A DNA stretch of 64,000 nucleotides from Pseudogymnoascus destructans (GCF_001641265.1 NW_020167537.1:834972-898971); one strand, 5' to 3'. Shown: positions 1 to 10,446, counted from the stretch's first letter. Translations and numbers: made by a program. Notes: generated by a model from the sequence alone, not told the origin.

Positions 1-480
1 TGCCGTTACTGGGACCAGCACCTGGGTTGCTGTTGTTTGAGCGTGTGAAGGGGGAGGGACTGGATGGATAGTTGGCTACGCGCATTTTCTGAGCTGCGGC
101 GTCTGTTCAGCTGGTAGGTGTATAGGGGTTGGCACGCGCGGGCTGTAGCCAGTGGATGGGTTGATGTTGATTGAGATTATCCCTATATTGGGGCAAGGGA
201 AAACATAGGAGAGAGCAATTCATGGGATGTTACTGTCTTTGTGCATATGTGCATGTGTTCGTACATTTATTACGTTATTATGACAATCCCTGCAATACAT
301 GCTGACACCTGGTAAATAATCAATGCGCCCTATAGTTCCCGAATAGGGGGATAGGATATGCAATATGCAGTGTTGGCAGTAGTATTTGACTATTACAATA
401 TCTATTGCAATATTAACAGGGTATGAGATAGAGTTTTCACCGATCTCTTGTCCTGTAGAAATTGAAGCCTTTAATATAAA
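1..480. other. no gene recognised
   Basis: I see no convincing coding region, RNA gene or repeat shared with the rest of the window here. The open frames present are short and match no family I know. Confidence 0.5.
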
Positions 481-500
481 TACTATTGTATCAAGACAAA

Positions 501-1019
501 ATGGACCCTTTAGGCGCATCATCGCCACCCCCTGAATCAAGTGTTCTTTCTAGCCACGATACTCCAGACCTCAAATCGTTCGATCCAGTCACATCCTCCT
601 CTTCTACCAAACGATCTAGACGAAAACCAACAGAAAAGCGTCGGGCGCGGACATCCTTTGTATGGAAGCATATGCCGGGTCCAATTGACACAATATATCA
701 ACAGGAAGGCTCTGAGGCTATATACTGGCGTTGAAAATATTGTCCAAAGGAGTACAGAGAGTCTGGTGGTACAGCATTTATTGCAGTTCATCTACAAACT
801 GTACATGAGATTGTTAATAGCCAGGAGCAACAAAACACCCTTTAGCAATTAAGTATCTCTACTGCGATGGCACGAGGCCTTGCACGTTGTTCGGTCTCTT
901 TTAATATAGTCGAAATCTCCGAATTCAGAAACCTCCTTGCATACCTCAATCTAGAGGTCAATAACTACGACTACTCTTACCGGTCAGTACCTTTGGCCAA
1001 AGTGACTAACGATTTATAA
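501..1019 (+). pseudogene. hAT-type transposase relic, N-terminal part with BED zinc finger
   Basis: One frame read from the ATG at 501 to the stop at 1017-1019 contains two internal stops, TGA at 732 and TAG at 846. It begins with a Ser/Pro-rich, basic stretch, then a BED-like finger: SFVWKHM, a CxxC in which the first Cys codon has become the TGA, the SGGT turn and HLQTVH (HX4H). Further on, FRNLLAYLN resembles the hAT segment that follows the BED finger. BED fingers bind DNA in hAT transposases. The rest of the transposase (DDE core, C-terminal dimerisation domain) is absent, so this is a dead 5' fragment. The TAG fits a CAG-to-TAG change; the TGA is not a simple transition. A separate hAT C-terminal relic lies at 34.3-35.4 kb; I cannot say whether they are one family. 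Confidence 0.7.
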
Positions 1020-1102
1020 AGCTCACACCTTCAGCCAATGCCCGTGGACCGAATACTGCCATCATCTCATCTGCCGATTTCTACACACACGACTACAATA
1101 TC

Positions 1103-2315
1103 ATGAGCATTCAAACCCATCCCCGTCAACACGCTACGCCTCCGGAAAGTTTCACCAGCCTCCCTTTGACCCCTCCCCTAACAGATAAGACGACAACAAG
1201 TTTGGTCTCGCGCATTATAGAGGAGATTAAGAATCGGCAGGAGGGACGCAACTTGACGAGTACGCCCTGGGCTGTCTACTTATTAGACCTGAAGGGGTAC
1301 CAGGAGCTGCAGCACGAACTCCAAAGAGATGAGTCGCTCTGGGGGTTTGCACAGCATAAACTCCGGTATAAAAAACCCTGATCAACCCCCTCTGTCCGAT
1401 TTTATTACCTAGCTAACACTGCACGTAGATATGATTACTTCCCCTCCACCAGTCGACTTGTTCTTCGAATGCCCACCACCTTGCACGAAGAATTCATTAC
1501 AAGCATTGTCGAGGAGATACAAGTCCAATTGAAGTCTATCCAAAACGCCTCAGCAGAGTTCGCAAAGGAGATCAGGTCTGGCGGATCAGCATCAATCAAG
1601 TTTGCAGACGAAGAGTATGGCAAGCATGATCCTGACGCGCAGTTCCGGCACTCGAAGGCCCAATTTCCAGGAATCGTGATTGAGGTGTCGTATTCGCAGA
1701 AGAGAAAGGACCTCGAGCGTCTTGCGGACGATTATATCCTTGGGTCTGATAGCGATATTCTGGTAGTTGTGGGCTTGGATATCGAATACAAAACTGGCAA
1801 GAAGGCAACCTTATCTGTCTGGAGGCCGAACATTATCACAAATGAAGCTGGGGAGAAAGAACTAGTCGCCCAACTGATCGTCGCGAACCAGGGTTGCATA
1901 CACCATTGTCACCTACGTCCTATGCTAACCTGATGCAGGTTTTCCGTGATAGCAATAGCAATCCAAGCGCATCTCGCACAGGAGGCCTTCGGCTACGCCT
2001 TCGAGACTTCGCCACGGAAGCCCTGGCTGGGGCTGAACTACAGCTACGCGATCCAATTATCCTCCCTACCAACAAACTATATTCGCTTCTCGAGCAAGCG
2101 GAGGATGCAGCATCCGTCGTCGGGCAGCAGACCGGCATCGTCACAACTGATAAGCCCTGGGTAAGAAGCGGCGCAGGGAATCCTCGCCGCTAGAGGAGCT
2201 TTCTCGGAGATATGAGAAACGCTTTCGCGCGGACGAGAGTAGAGCAGTAGATCAAACAACAAGAGACGATTCTTCGTACAAGACGGGTTCAACATCTGAG
2301 GGAGAAGCCAGTTGA
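1103..2315 (+). pseudogene. PD-(D/E)XK-like fungal protein, two frameshifts
   Basis: Resembles a repeated fungal hypothetical family with a restriction-endonuclease-like (Uma2-like) core. Exon 1 is 1103-1365. Intron 1 is 1366-1428 (GT...AG, branch CTAAC) and joins cleanly through codon 88. The core motif spacing is seen in HDPDAQFRHSK (candidate metal-binding Asp), then GIVIEVSYSQ (Glu followed by Ser-Gln), then a hydrophobic strand DILVVVGLDI. A second intron ends at the AG at 1938 with branch TGCTAAC, but an extra G at about 1892 throws the frame off. The last exon continues to about 2160 and needs one further base to enter the basic tail KKRRRE and stop at 2313-2315. Both defects are single-base changes in or next to G runs, so sequencing error is possible; if so the gene encodes about 360 aa. 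Enzymatic activity is an inference from fold-like motifs only. Confidence 0.6.
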
Positions 2316-2349
2316 TTTGTGGTAGAGCGAAAGAATAACCTTCTTGTTC

Positions 2350-2790
2350 ACACTCGCGGCCATTAAATCGATTCATATGAGTCTTCAAATTCCCCAACTG
2401 TGTAAACGACTTCCCGCATCCATCCAAGCGGCACACATACCTCTTCGCCGCGCGCCCCGGCATCATGCACTGCAGCATGCGCGCGCATATTGCCGCGCTG
2501 GGCGAAGGTGTTGCCGCAGGTGGGGCAGGCGAAGGTGCGCTTGCCGGTGTGGCGGCGGAGGTGAGTCTTGAGGTTGCCGAGTTGAGAGAAGGCGTGCGGC
2601 ACGCAGGATGGGTGCAGGTCTATTGGGGGTGTTGTTAGTATCTGTCGTTCTGGTGGGTATTGTGCATTGCGCGTGGGAGGGGGGGTTGGTTGTAAGTGGT
2701 GTGAAAGAAAGGAGGAAAGCGAAGAAGAAGAAAAAGGGGCGCATATGGTTTCGCCCCCCTATGAGCCCTGATATGGATCTTGGCTCGTGG
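2350..2790 (-). pseudogene. C2H2 zinc-finger transcription factor relic (Azf1-like finger array)
   Basis: On the minus strand the order is: the end of a finger (KIHIRAHRGAKPYA) at about 2780-2730; an intron-like 3' end (TACTAAC branch, AATAG acceptor) near 2620; then CTHPAC, AFSQLGNLKTHLRRHTGKR, FACPTCGNTFAQRGNMRAH and finally YVCRLDGCGKSFTQLGNLKTHMNRF. This finger order and the repeated QLGNLKTH are typical of a conserved fungal C2H2 family related to Azf1. At least two frameshifts are needed (between CTHPACRT and AFSQ, and near 2460) and no GT donor is visible for the intron. The N-terminal regulatory part is missing: the relic stops at about 2790, where the gypsy-derived sequence starts. 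It converges on the PD-(D/E)XK-like gene. Confidence 0.6.
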
Positions 2791-3503
2791 TAGGACCGGA
2801 AGCTGGTGCGTTTGCTGCTGTTGCTGGCTTCCGCGGCTACTGTCCAGGCCATCAGCGCCCTTCATGCTGCCCAGCGCATATACAGCAGCGCCACCAAGGC
2901 CAAGGATGCCCCTATCCCCAAGAAGAAGAAGGGTGCTGCCAAGCCGGCCGAGGATAAGGGAGTCGCTGGACCTCCTAAGGAGAAGGAAATCGCTGGGCTT
3001 TCTGAGGTCGTCGCGCGTAATGCTGACGATCCCCGCCAGGCTCTCCTACATCACGCCGAGAGCCTTGTGGAGCTGGGCAAGGCGAAGACTGAAGGTCTCA
3101 AGGCCGCCACTCAGGTCTTCCACGCTTCTGTCGACAAGGTCCTTGATGCCTACCAATCTGGGCTCGAGGAGTACGTCAACACCATGAAGTTCCTCGTAGG
3201 TACGTTGCCTCCTTTTCCTTTGGATACTTGCTGACCCCATGGGTAGGTGGAGCCCCGCACCTAGTGATGCCAGCCCCTCCCCTCATGCCCTCGCCAATCG
3301 ATCTGGAGCGTGCTCTGTTGGAGCGCTGATTTGTGAAGCCTAGCAAGTGGAAGTTCAACACTCCACCGCCAGCACCCCCAGGGCCTCCTTCAGTCCCGTC
3401 CTTGTCGTTTGGGGACGAGGGTGCGATCCCTGTTTCTTCGTCATCCTCGTCTGAGTCCGAGTCCTCGTCGTCGTCCTCATCTGAGGACCAGGGTTCTGAT
3501 TGA
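2791..3503 (+). pseudogene. spliced accessory ORF antisense to the 3' end of gypsy element Gy1, 5'-truncated
   Basis: The open frame starts directly after the TAG at 2791 with no ATG; a possible acceptor AG at 2792-2793 hints that upstream exons are lost. It encodes a helical segment (DRKLVRLLLLLASAATVQ), a Lys/Pro-rich linker, a second Ala-rich helical segment and, after intron 3200-3246 (47 nt, GTACGT donor, GCTGAC branch, TAG acceptor), a Pro-rich region and a Ser/acidic tail ending in DQGSD at 3501-3503. An in-frame TGA at 3327 probably replaces CGA. The ORF converges tail to tail on the Gy1 integrase, whose stop is at 3534. An ORF in the same place and orientation lies in Gy2 (53788-54354). 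I do not recognise a domain. It could be an accessory gene of the element or an unrelated host gene that Gy1 landed beside. Confidence 0.5.
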
Positions 3504-4360
3504 TCGTTCCCATAGTTTGTAGGGCCAATACCATTACGTTGTCCCATCCTTGCTTCCTTGTGCATGCTTCCTGTGATATGCCTCGATCAACGGTAGCCCT
3601 ACGTCATGTTTTGGCACCCATTGGTCGTCTGCGGCTGTATAACCAGCCCATCTAATAAGGTACTCCTCTCTCTGGCCCCTGCCTCGTTTGATTATCCTGT
3701 GGTCTAGGACCGCTTCTACTTGGTATTCTTCCTCACCGTCCACAATTTCTGGGCTAGGTGGAGGGTTGGGTTCCTCTGTGTTTTTCCAATACCTTTCTAG
3801 TAAGGACACGTGGAACACGTTGTGGATCGCCTTATACCTTGGCGGTAGCTTCAACTGGTAAGCCTGCTTACCGATGCGCTGGGTGATCTCATACGGGCCA
3901 AGCCAGCGGTGCCCAAGCTTCCTACTTGGCTGGGTGGTTCTGATATTCTTGGCCGAAAGCCATACTTTCTCTCCTACCACGTACTGCATTGGCTTGTGCA
4001 GCTTGTTGTAGCCTCGTATTTGGGCTTCCTTCGTCTGTTTCCACGCCTCTTCGAGCTCCTGTCGCAATTCTAGGATCAGGTTGATGCGATCTTTCGCGAC
4101 TGGCACTTCCCTTCTGGTGGGGTCGTCCTCGATCCCTTGTCTTAGGTCTATATTGATGCCGTATCGGGCCTGGTTTGGCGACATCTGGATGGAATCGTGG
4201 AAGGCGTTATTGTAGGTCAATTCCGCGAAGTGGAGGAGTTCCACCCAGTTGTCTTGGTGCTGATTACAGTGGATCCGCAAGTAGGCTTCGATATTCTGAT
4301 TCTGCCTCTCGGTCTGGCCGTCGGATTGAGGGTGGAAAGCGGTCGATAGGTTACGCCTTA

Positions 4361-4489
4361 ATCGTTGGTTCTCAAACCACCGCCTGGAGGCAGTTGGCGA
4401 AAGCGAACTGGGACGCGAAAGCGATTGTGGGACACTTCGGGAGCGGACTCACGACGCGACACGACCGACCATGAACATGACCGACAACG
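4361..4489 (+). repeat. left terminal inverted repeat of the pogo element
   Basis: 129 bp, starts ATCGTTGGTTCTCAAACCAC and pairs with 6422-6550 with about four mismatches. It contains two GCGAAAGCGA-like blocks that may be transposase contact sites (inference). Confidence 0.9.
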
Positions 4490-4510
4490 AGCACAACTAC
4501 AACCACAACT

Positions 4511-6380
4511 ATGCCGGTAGTTGAAGTAAATAAAAATGAAGCTCTTTTAAATGCCATTGAATTTTTAAATGAAAACCCAACAGAGAAGAGTGCTACAGTA
4601 GCACGGATGTACAGAGTAAACCCAAGTACGCTCCGGACTATACGACTACGACAACGACGCGCATCACCACAACGCACCGCTGTGCCACGCGGAGGCCAGA
4701 ACAGAGTACTGTCTGATGTACAAGTTACAGCTATACAAAGATACATCCAACGCTCGTACGAAAATGGGTACGGTGCAACTAAGCCTATGGTGTTCAGTGC
4801 CATCTGCCAACTACGTGCAGCAGAAACTCCAACACGTGCACCACCATCACAACGGTGGTTCCAGACATGGATTAAGACACAACAACACAACTTCCGTACA
4901 ATAAAAACCCGGCCAATTGAAGCAGCACGGGTTGCATCTCATGAAGTATCAGCTATTAAAGAATGGTTTTATGAATTTAAAGATGTGTGTAATCAACTAG
5001 ATATTACTGCAGGTGATATCTACAACTTTGATGAAGTTGGAGGTGAACATGTGTTGGTACCATCTGCAGTAAAGGAGGTAAGTTGTTTCTACTTATCTTA
5101 CTTTATATTATTCTAATATTTATAGCTTTATATACAAGCTCCAGAGAACAGACAAAGTCTTACAGTTATAGAGACAATTTCAGCTGCTGGCATTGCACTT
5201 CCACCGTTCCTTATTATACAAGGAAAATTACACATGGAAAGTTGGTACCATGACAATCTACACGGTGATGAGAAAGTTGCAGTATCCGATTCCGGATATA
5301 CAAACTCTGAGCTTGCAATGGAATATCTACAGCATTTTATTCAACATACACCGTCTATAAGAACGAAATTGTTAATAATGGACTCTCATGTCTCACATGA
5401 AGTTCCAGAGTTTATAATACTTGCACATCAACACAATATACACTTACATGTGTTTCCGTCTCATCTTACGCATATTCTACAACCGCTAGATGTTACTGTG
5501 TTTGCACAATATAAACATTGGCACCGACGTGCAATTCAACAAGCAATCCGGAATTTTGATACAGATTATAATGTTATATCTTTCTTTAGAGACTTGTCTA
5601 CTATCCGTAAGCAGACATTTACAAAGGGTAACTGTATCAAGTCTTTTAGAGATGCAGGTATTTGGCCACCTAACTATGAAAAGATTCAAGAGAAGGTTGC
5701 TATATATGCAAAACCAGAAGTTTTAGAAACACCACAACGCGCATTTCAAGCAAGTTATGATCTTTCAACATGGAGTCAAACATTTGATAAGATCCTTAGT
5801 TCACCGTCACGGCAAAAGTGGGCATCTTCTTATACTGAAATCCAAACTCAGTTAACAGAGGCTGAGCTGTTCCAGTCAGAGCTTGTACAAATTACTACTA
5901 TTATGACTGAGCAACGACAGCGGGAAGGTTAGAAGTCGGAAATCCATTCAAAAAGGCGGTGCTATTACAGTTGAACATGCACGGCAAAGGATTTATGAGA
6001 AGAAGGTAAAGGAGCAACTTTTAGAAGAAGCACGGGAGAAAAGAGAGAGAACACGCATGGTGAACGTTGAGCGTAAGATGCAGCTCCGTGCTGGCATCGA
6101 TGCACGGAAGGCAGAACGTACACGGAAAAAGGACCTACATGAATTTCAAAAAAGTAACCCAGACACGGAGCCACCAATTGGCTTACGTACAGAAATCATT
6201 GACCCGGACGTTACACAGAAGAAACGTGAGGAGGAGGAGGAGGCGGACCGACTGTTAGCCATCGAGGAGAGTGGGTACGTGAACTTTGCAGGCTTGGACT
6301 ACGACATGATTCACGATGCAAGTGACGGTGGCTATGATGATCAATCACTGCCTGACAATATTGATCCAAATCTTTTTTAA
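4511..6380 (+). pseudogene. pogo-type DDE transposase, frameshifted
   Basis: Exon 1 is 4511-5077, intron 5078-5125 (48 nt, GTAAGT ... TATAG, phase 0), exon 2 from 5126. The N-terminus has a psq/CENP-B type helix-turn-helix (ATVARMYRVNPSTLR) and a second DNA-binding helix region, then a DDE_1 core: NFDE (first Asp), LLIMDSHVSH (second), HILQPLDVTVF (third). After the first Asp the usual FxIGxxSG stretch is missing: NFDEVG runs straight into GEHVLVPS, an apparent loss of about seven codons compared with the transposase at 36.2-37.8 kb. A one-base change in a GGG run near 5925 shifts the frame; the C-terminus (QKGGAIT, basic helices, acidic tail) continues in the next frame to 6380. DNA cleavage activity is unlikely as it stands. 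Start chosen at the first ATG after the TIR. Confidence 0.8.
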
Positions 6381-6421
6381 TTATTTAATTCTATAACTTA
6401 TATATATTTACAGCATTGTTA

Positions 6422-6550
6422 CGTTGTCAGTCGTGTTCATGGTCGGTCGTGTCGCGTCGCGAGTCCGCTCCCGAAGTGTCCCACAATCGCTTTCGCGTCC
6501 CAGTTCGCTTTCGCCAACCGCCTCCAGGCGGTGGTTTGAGAACCAACGAT
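6422..6550 (-). repeat. right terminal inverted repeat of the pogo element
   Basis: Inverted copy of 4361-4489, ending GAACCAACGAT just before the TA duplication. Confidence 0.9.
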
Positions 6551-6874
6551 TACTTTGAGGTGAAAACAGAACGCTGACCAGAAGTGACAGGTGAACACAC
6601 TCCCTCGATCCGTGATTATTTCGGCTGGGATTCCAAAGTCCTTTACCCAGAACGCAAGGAAGAGGCGCGACAGCTCTGGGGCCGTGATGGTTTTCCTACA
6701 GGGTATATATTTGGACACCTTAGTATAACGATCAACAATCACAAGGATGGAGTCTGAAGCCTTGCCTTGATCCGCCCCTACGCTTGGGGGCAGATCCGTG
6801 ATAAAGTCCATACTTATGGATTCAAATGGTTTCGAGGGCATTCTTAAGGCCTGCATTTCGCCGTATGGCCTATG

Positions 6875-7349
6875 TGTTACGACGGAACAAGAAGGCTGGC
6901 CAACTACAGGACAGGAAGGAGGGAGGTCGCATGAGACCGGCCCTGGTACCTGGAGGGGCAGCGGGGAATAGTAGTTCCGAAAGTATCACGTGACGGACTC
7001 GCAGGATGATGAGAAGAGTCCTAAGAGTCCAGGACTCCGAGGACTCGAGTGAGTTCCCAGGAGTCCACTAGGCACGTGATGGACTCACAGGATGATGAGA
7101 AGAGTCCTAAGAGTCCAGGAGTCCAAGGACTCGAGTGAGTTCCCAAGAGTCCAGTAGGCACGACGCCACTATATAAGTAGATAGTATTTCCTTAGATAGG
7201 AGCTTCGTGCTCAACTCAATACAGTATTTGTTATATACTAGTAACGTGTTACTTGAAGCCTTTGTGTCTGATCCCCTGCCTCCTCTGATAAGTAAACCTT
7301 TACGCAAGAGAACCTCTGTGTCTTCTATCGTTTAGAAGTCAGCGTTACA
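6875..7349 (+). repeat. solo LTR of the Gy2 family
   Basis: 475 bp from TGTTACGACGG to GCGTTACA, flanked on both sides by CTATG (6870-6874, 7350-7354). Same length as the Gy2 LTRs at 45441 and 54451. It holds two tandem copies of an approximately 85-bp unit and a CACTATATAAG TATA box. It arose by LTR-LTR recombination after Gy2-type insertion into Gy1 integrase. Confidence 0.93.
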
Positions 7350-8245
7350 CTATGCCGCACGGGATTGATGCGCTGGCATCTATCGCAGCCCCGTACGTAC
7401 TCCCTGGTTTCCTCGCTGAGGCCAGGCCAGTAGTATTTGCATTGGATCAACTCTTGGGTTTTCTTATATCCAAAATGCCCGGCTAGTGGGTCGTCATGGC
7501 AAATCTTGAAAATTTCCATCCGCACAGCCTGGTTGGGAGGTACATATACCGCTCCCTTGAAGCGTAGGATGTCTGCATCGTCTACTCTCCAATCTGAAGA
7601 GCCCTTTGCTCGCGCCAACCCAATATCCTTGGCCCTTTTAACAGCTAACTCGTCAGTCGCCTGGAGGGTTTTGATCAAGTCTATTAGGGGTTCAGAGGCA
7701 GCACTATAGGCGCTCTCTCCCTTGGCTACAGCAGCTACTGCAACCCGAGGGACAACGAGACCTGGACTCTTGGTGTCCTTACTATGGTCATCGCCCAGTC
7801 TTACGCTGCTAGCCTTTGCCTTCCTACGCTGTAGGTTAGGTTCTCCTATCTGAAAGCCTTCTTGGCTTGTTATCGTCCGACTTATCTGCGGGATACCTCC
7901 TGCCTGCATGGCTTCTCGGAGCTTGTTCTTAAGGATCGGTAGCATCACATTCTGGCTACCCTTTTCACCCTCATAGTCTGGTCTCCTAGATGGACCGTCT
8001 GCTGGGTTTGTTTTTCCCGCTCGATAGGAGATGTGGAAATCATAGGCTGATAACGCCTGCGCCCACCGCGCTTGCCTCCTTGTGAGGGCAGTGGTTTCCA
8101 TAAAATACTTCAGATTGTTGTGATCTGTTAGGACCTCAATTGGGTACTGGCTTCCTTCGAGGTAGTGTCTCCACTGCTCGAAGGACTTCACGATCGCCAG
8201 GAGTTCCTGGTCATGGACTTCATAGTTCAGCTCTGCAATGTAAGA

Positions 8246-8515
8246 TTTATATTCAGAATCATGGGTTGGAGGCATATTGGTAGTATTGTTCATGAATTGG
8301 TAGTGATTTTCATGAGGTGACGTGGCATACTGAAACTTGCTTTAGCATACCCAACTCACTTTTGCCGAGTACTATTGCTAGCACCTTTCTACATAAGTTA
8401 TTTACATTTTAAAGTTTTGCCATACAAAATTTATGTATTGTAAATATAAAACTGCTAATAACTTTGTAAGAACACTAGCTTACGCACTAGCGTAATTGAT
8501 TATGATGTATATGTA
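8246..8515. other. non-coding AT-rich flank
   Basis: Unrelated to Gy1 beyond its breakpoint. A 22-bp fragment near 8347 (GCATACCCAACTC) matches, in inverted orientation, the transposon-end-like sequence at 22281-22323. Nothing else seen. Confidence 0.5.
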
Positions 8516-10374
8516 ACGTGCATGTATAACGAAAGTGCCAAACAAGCGAAAGTGCCAAAATCATGCGGTGACCAACCCCCCCAACTAAATGTTAAATTCC
8601 TCCACAACAAAACATGCGCCATAAAAATGATGGAAGCAAATTAGTGCTAGCTATCCAAGCTATGCAAAGCGACCCAAATTTGTGCCTTCGAGTTGCAGCT
8701 AGGATCTATTCCGTAGACCACCGCAAGCTACGTCACTGTTTACAAGGTGTACCTTCACGACACAATATCCAAGCCAACTTACGGAAATTAAGTAACCTAG
8801 AGGAATCAGTTCTTGTTCAGTATATACTTGACTTAGCTGCTAAAGGGTTCCCTCCTCAGTTGTCTATTGTTGAAGATATGGCAAATCGACTACTTGCAAC
8901 ACGCGACGTGCCACGCGTCGGGTCACGTTGGGCTTCAAACTTTGTTAAGCACCATGTAGAGCTCCGGACACGCTTCCAGCGAAAATACGACTACCAGAGG
9001 GCTAAGTGCGAAGATCCATAAGTCATTCGTGGCTGGTTTGAGCTTGTATGGAACACAATTCTAAAGTATGGCATCAACAATGCAGATATCTACAACTTTG
9101 ATGAGACTGGGTTTATGATGGGCGTCATCTCAAGCGCAACGGTAGTAACGAGCTCAGATGGGCGGGCAAAGGCAAAAAAGGTGCAGCCTGGCAATCGGGA
9201 ATGGGTTACAGTAATCCAAGGCGTTAGTTCTCAAGGTTGGGCAGTGCCGCCATTTGTCATTGTGGCAGGTAAAAACCACCTTGCATCTTGGTATGAGAAT
9301 AGCGGATTTCCAGCAGATTGGGTAATCGCTGTTACTGCAAATGGCTGGACTACAAACGAGAGAGGTATGGATTGGATTCAGCATTTTGAGAAGCACACAA
9401 AGCCCCGGAGTGTTGGTGGTTATCGCTTGTTAGTCCTTGATGGTCATGAGAGCCACCACTCAGACAAGTTTGAGGAGTACTGCAAAGAACACCCATTATT
9501 ACGCTTTGTATGCCTGCTCACTCTTCCCATATACTCCAACCACTTGATGTTGGCTGTTTTGGCCCATTAAAGAGAGCTTACGGTCGGCAAATTGAAGATA
9601 TGATGCGGGCTCATATTATTCACATTACTAAGGATGACTTCTTTCCTGCCTTCCACACTGCATTTAACATTGCAATGACAGAAAGCAATATTCAGGGAGG
9701 GTTCCGAGGTGCTGGGCTTCTTCCATTTAGCCCTGAGAGTGTAATATCTACACTTGACCTTAGGTTTAAGACGCCAACACCTCCAACCTCTCGCCCAAAC
9801 ACCGCTCAACCATGGGTTTCTCAGACACCAAATAACCCAACTGAAGCTGCATCACAGTCTACTTTCATTAAAAACTGAATTGCACATCATCAAAATAGCT
9901 CTCCAACCTCAATCTATGCAGCTGTTGACCAGTTTACAAAGGGTGCATCGCAAATAATGCATCAATTAGCATTGTTAAAAGCAGAGAACCAAAACTTGCG
10001 ACAGGCAAATGAAGTGCTAAGCAAGCGCCGGAGAGCTAAAAAAACACGACTACAGCAAGGGGGATCACTTAGTCAACAGGTAGCACAGGAGCTACAGGAC
10101 GAGAGGGACATTGTGCAGCAAGTAGAGCAAGAAATAAGGGCAAGTAGTGGTCGGAAGCCAAGGGAAGAAACCCATGCACGTCGCTGTGGCAAGTGTGGTG
10201 AGACTGGACACAATGCGTGCACCTGTCAGATTGTAATAGACAGGTCTGAGGAAGAGGACTCCGAGTAGTTTTAATTAATTTATATTGTTGTGGTGGATTT
10301 ATCGCAATTCTTATGGGGTAGTCGCGATATTTTGGCACTTTCGCTTGTTTGGCACTTTCGTTATACATGCACGT
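8516..10374 (+). mobile_element. pogo-like DNA transposon with duplicated-motif TIRs, copy A
   Basis: 1859 bp flanked by TA (8514-8515, 10375-10376). The 46-bp perfect inverted repeats (8516-8561, 10329-10374) start ACGTGCATGTATAACG, and each contains GCGAAAGTGCCAAA-type sequence twice in direct orientation. Encodes one transposase, now broken. The second copy at 32512-34335 lacks about 35 bp next to its outer TIR. Confidence 0.88.
8614..10268 (+). pseudogene. pogo-like DDE transposase with C-terminal zinc knuckle, broken
   Basis: Contains a psq-like helix-turn-helix (AARIYSVDHRKLRHCLQG), a CENP-B-type second DNA-binding region (SRWASNFVKHHVEL), the DDE core (YNFDETGFMMG; LLVLDGHESHH; SHILQPLDVGCF), a basic coiled-coil region (RRRAKKTRLQQGG) and a CX2CX4HX4C zinc knuckle (CGKCGETGHNACTC) just before the stop at 10266-10268. 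Defects: TAA at 9019 (probably from CAA), a one-base loss near 9491, and TGA at 9876 where the related gene at 61.0-62.7 kb has Cys. All three are shared with the copy at 32618-34272, so the gene was dead before the segment was duplicated. Confidence 0.85.
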
Positions 10375-10446
10375 TATGTAAAGATTATAGGGAAAATGAA
10401 TTAAGTAACCCTGTTTTGAAAGTATAAAATGGCCCCACACCCCCAC

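Larger units (their letters stand above)
4361..6550 (+). mobile_element. pogo-type DNA transposon inserted in Gy1
   Basis: A 2190-bp element flanked by TA (4359-4360 and 6551-6552), as expected for Tc1/mariner/pogo elements. It has 129-bp terminal inverted repeats beginning ATCGTTGGTTCTC with about four mismatches between ends, and one transposase gene transcribed left to right. The host sequence rejoins perfectly when the element is removed. The low TIR divergence suggests fairly recent insertion, but the transposase carries a frameshift and a small deletion. Confidence 0.9.
3534..8245 (-). mobile_element. Ty3/gypsy chromovirus Gy1, truncated at both ends
   Basis: Minus-strand element remnant running from RNase H (about 8245) to the integrase chromodomain and stop (3534). 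Gag, protease, most of reverse transcriptase and the 5' LTR are gone; the left end breaks off near 2790 without a recognisable 3' LTR. It contains two later insertions: a solo LTR at 6875-7349 (duplicated CTATG) and a pogo element at 4361-6550 (duplicated TA). Its right-hand breakpoint lies just before the AELNYEVHDQELLAIV RNase H block. Confidence 0.8.
3534..8245 (-). pseudogene. Gy1 pol fragment: RNase H - integrase - chromodomain, in three pieces
   Basis: Piece 1 (8245-7350) has the RNase H end (ELNYEVHDQELLAIV, TDHNNLKYF) and the integrase HHCC zinc motif (GHFGYKKTQELIQ ... CDRCQRI). Piece 2 (6874-6551) has the integrase core start (SMDFITDLPP) and IITDRGSVFT. Piece 3 (4360-3534) has DGQTERQNQNIEAYL with the catalytic Glu, the GPY-like module and a C-terminal chromodomain (EYQVEAVLDH ... 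DDQWVPKHDV). Deleting the solo LTR with one CTATG, and the pogo element with one TA, joins the pieces in frame (INPVRH to RPYGEM, and HLKV to RRNLSTAFHP). The reading frame was therefore intact when both insertions happened. The chromodomain places it in the chromovirus clade, where it is thought to guide integration to particular chromatin. Confidence 0.8.
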
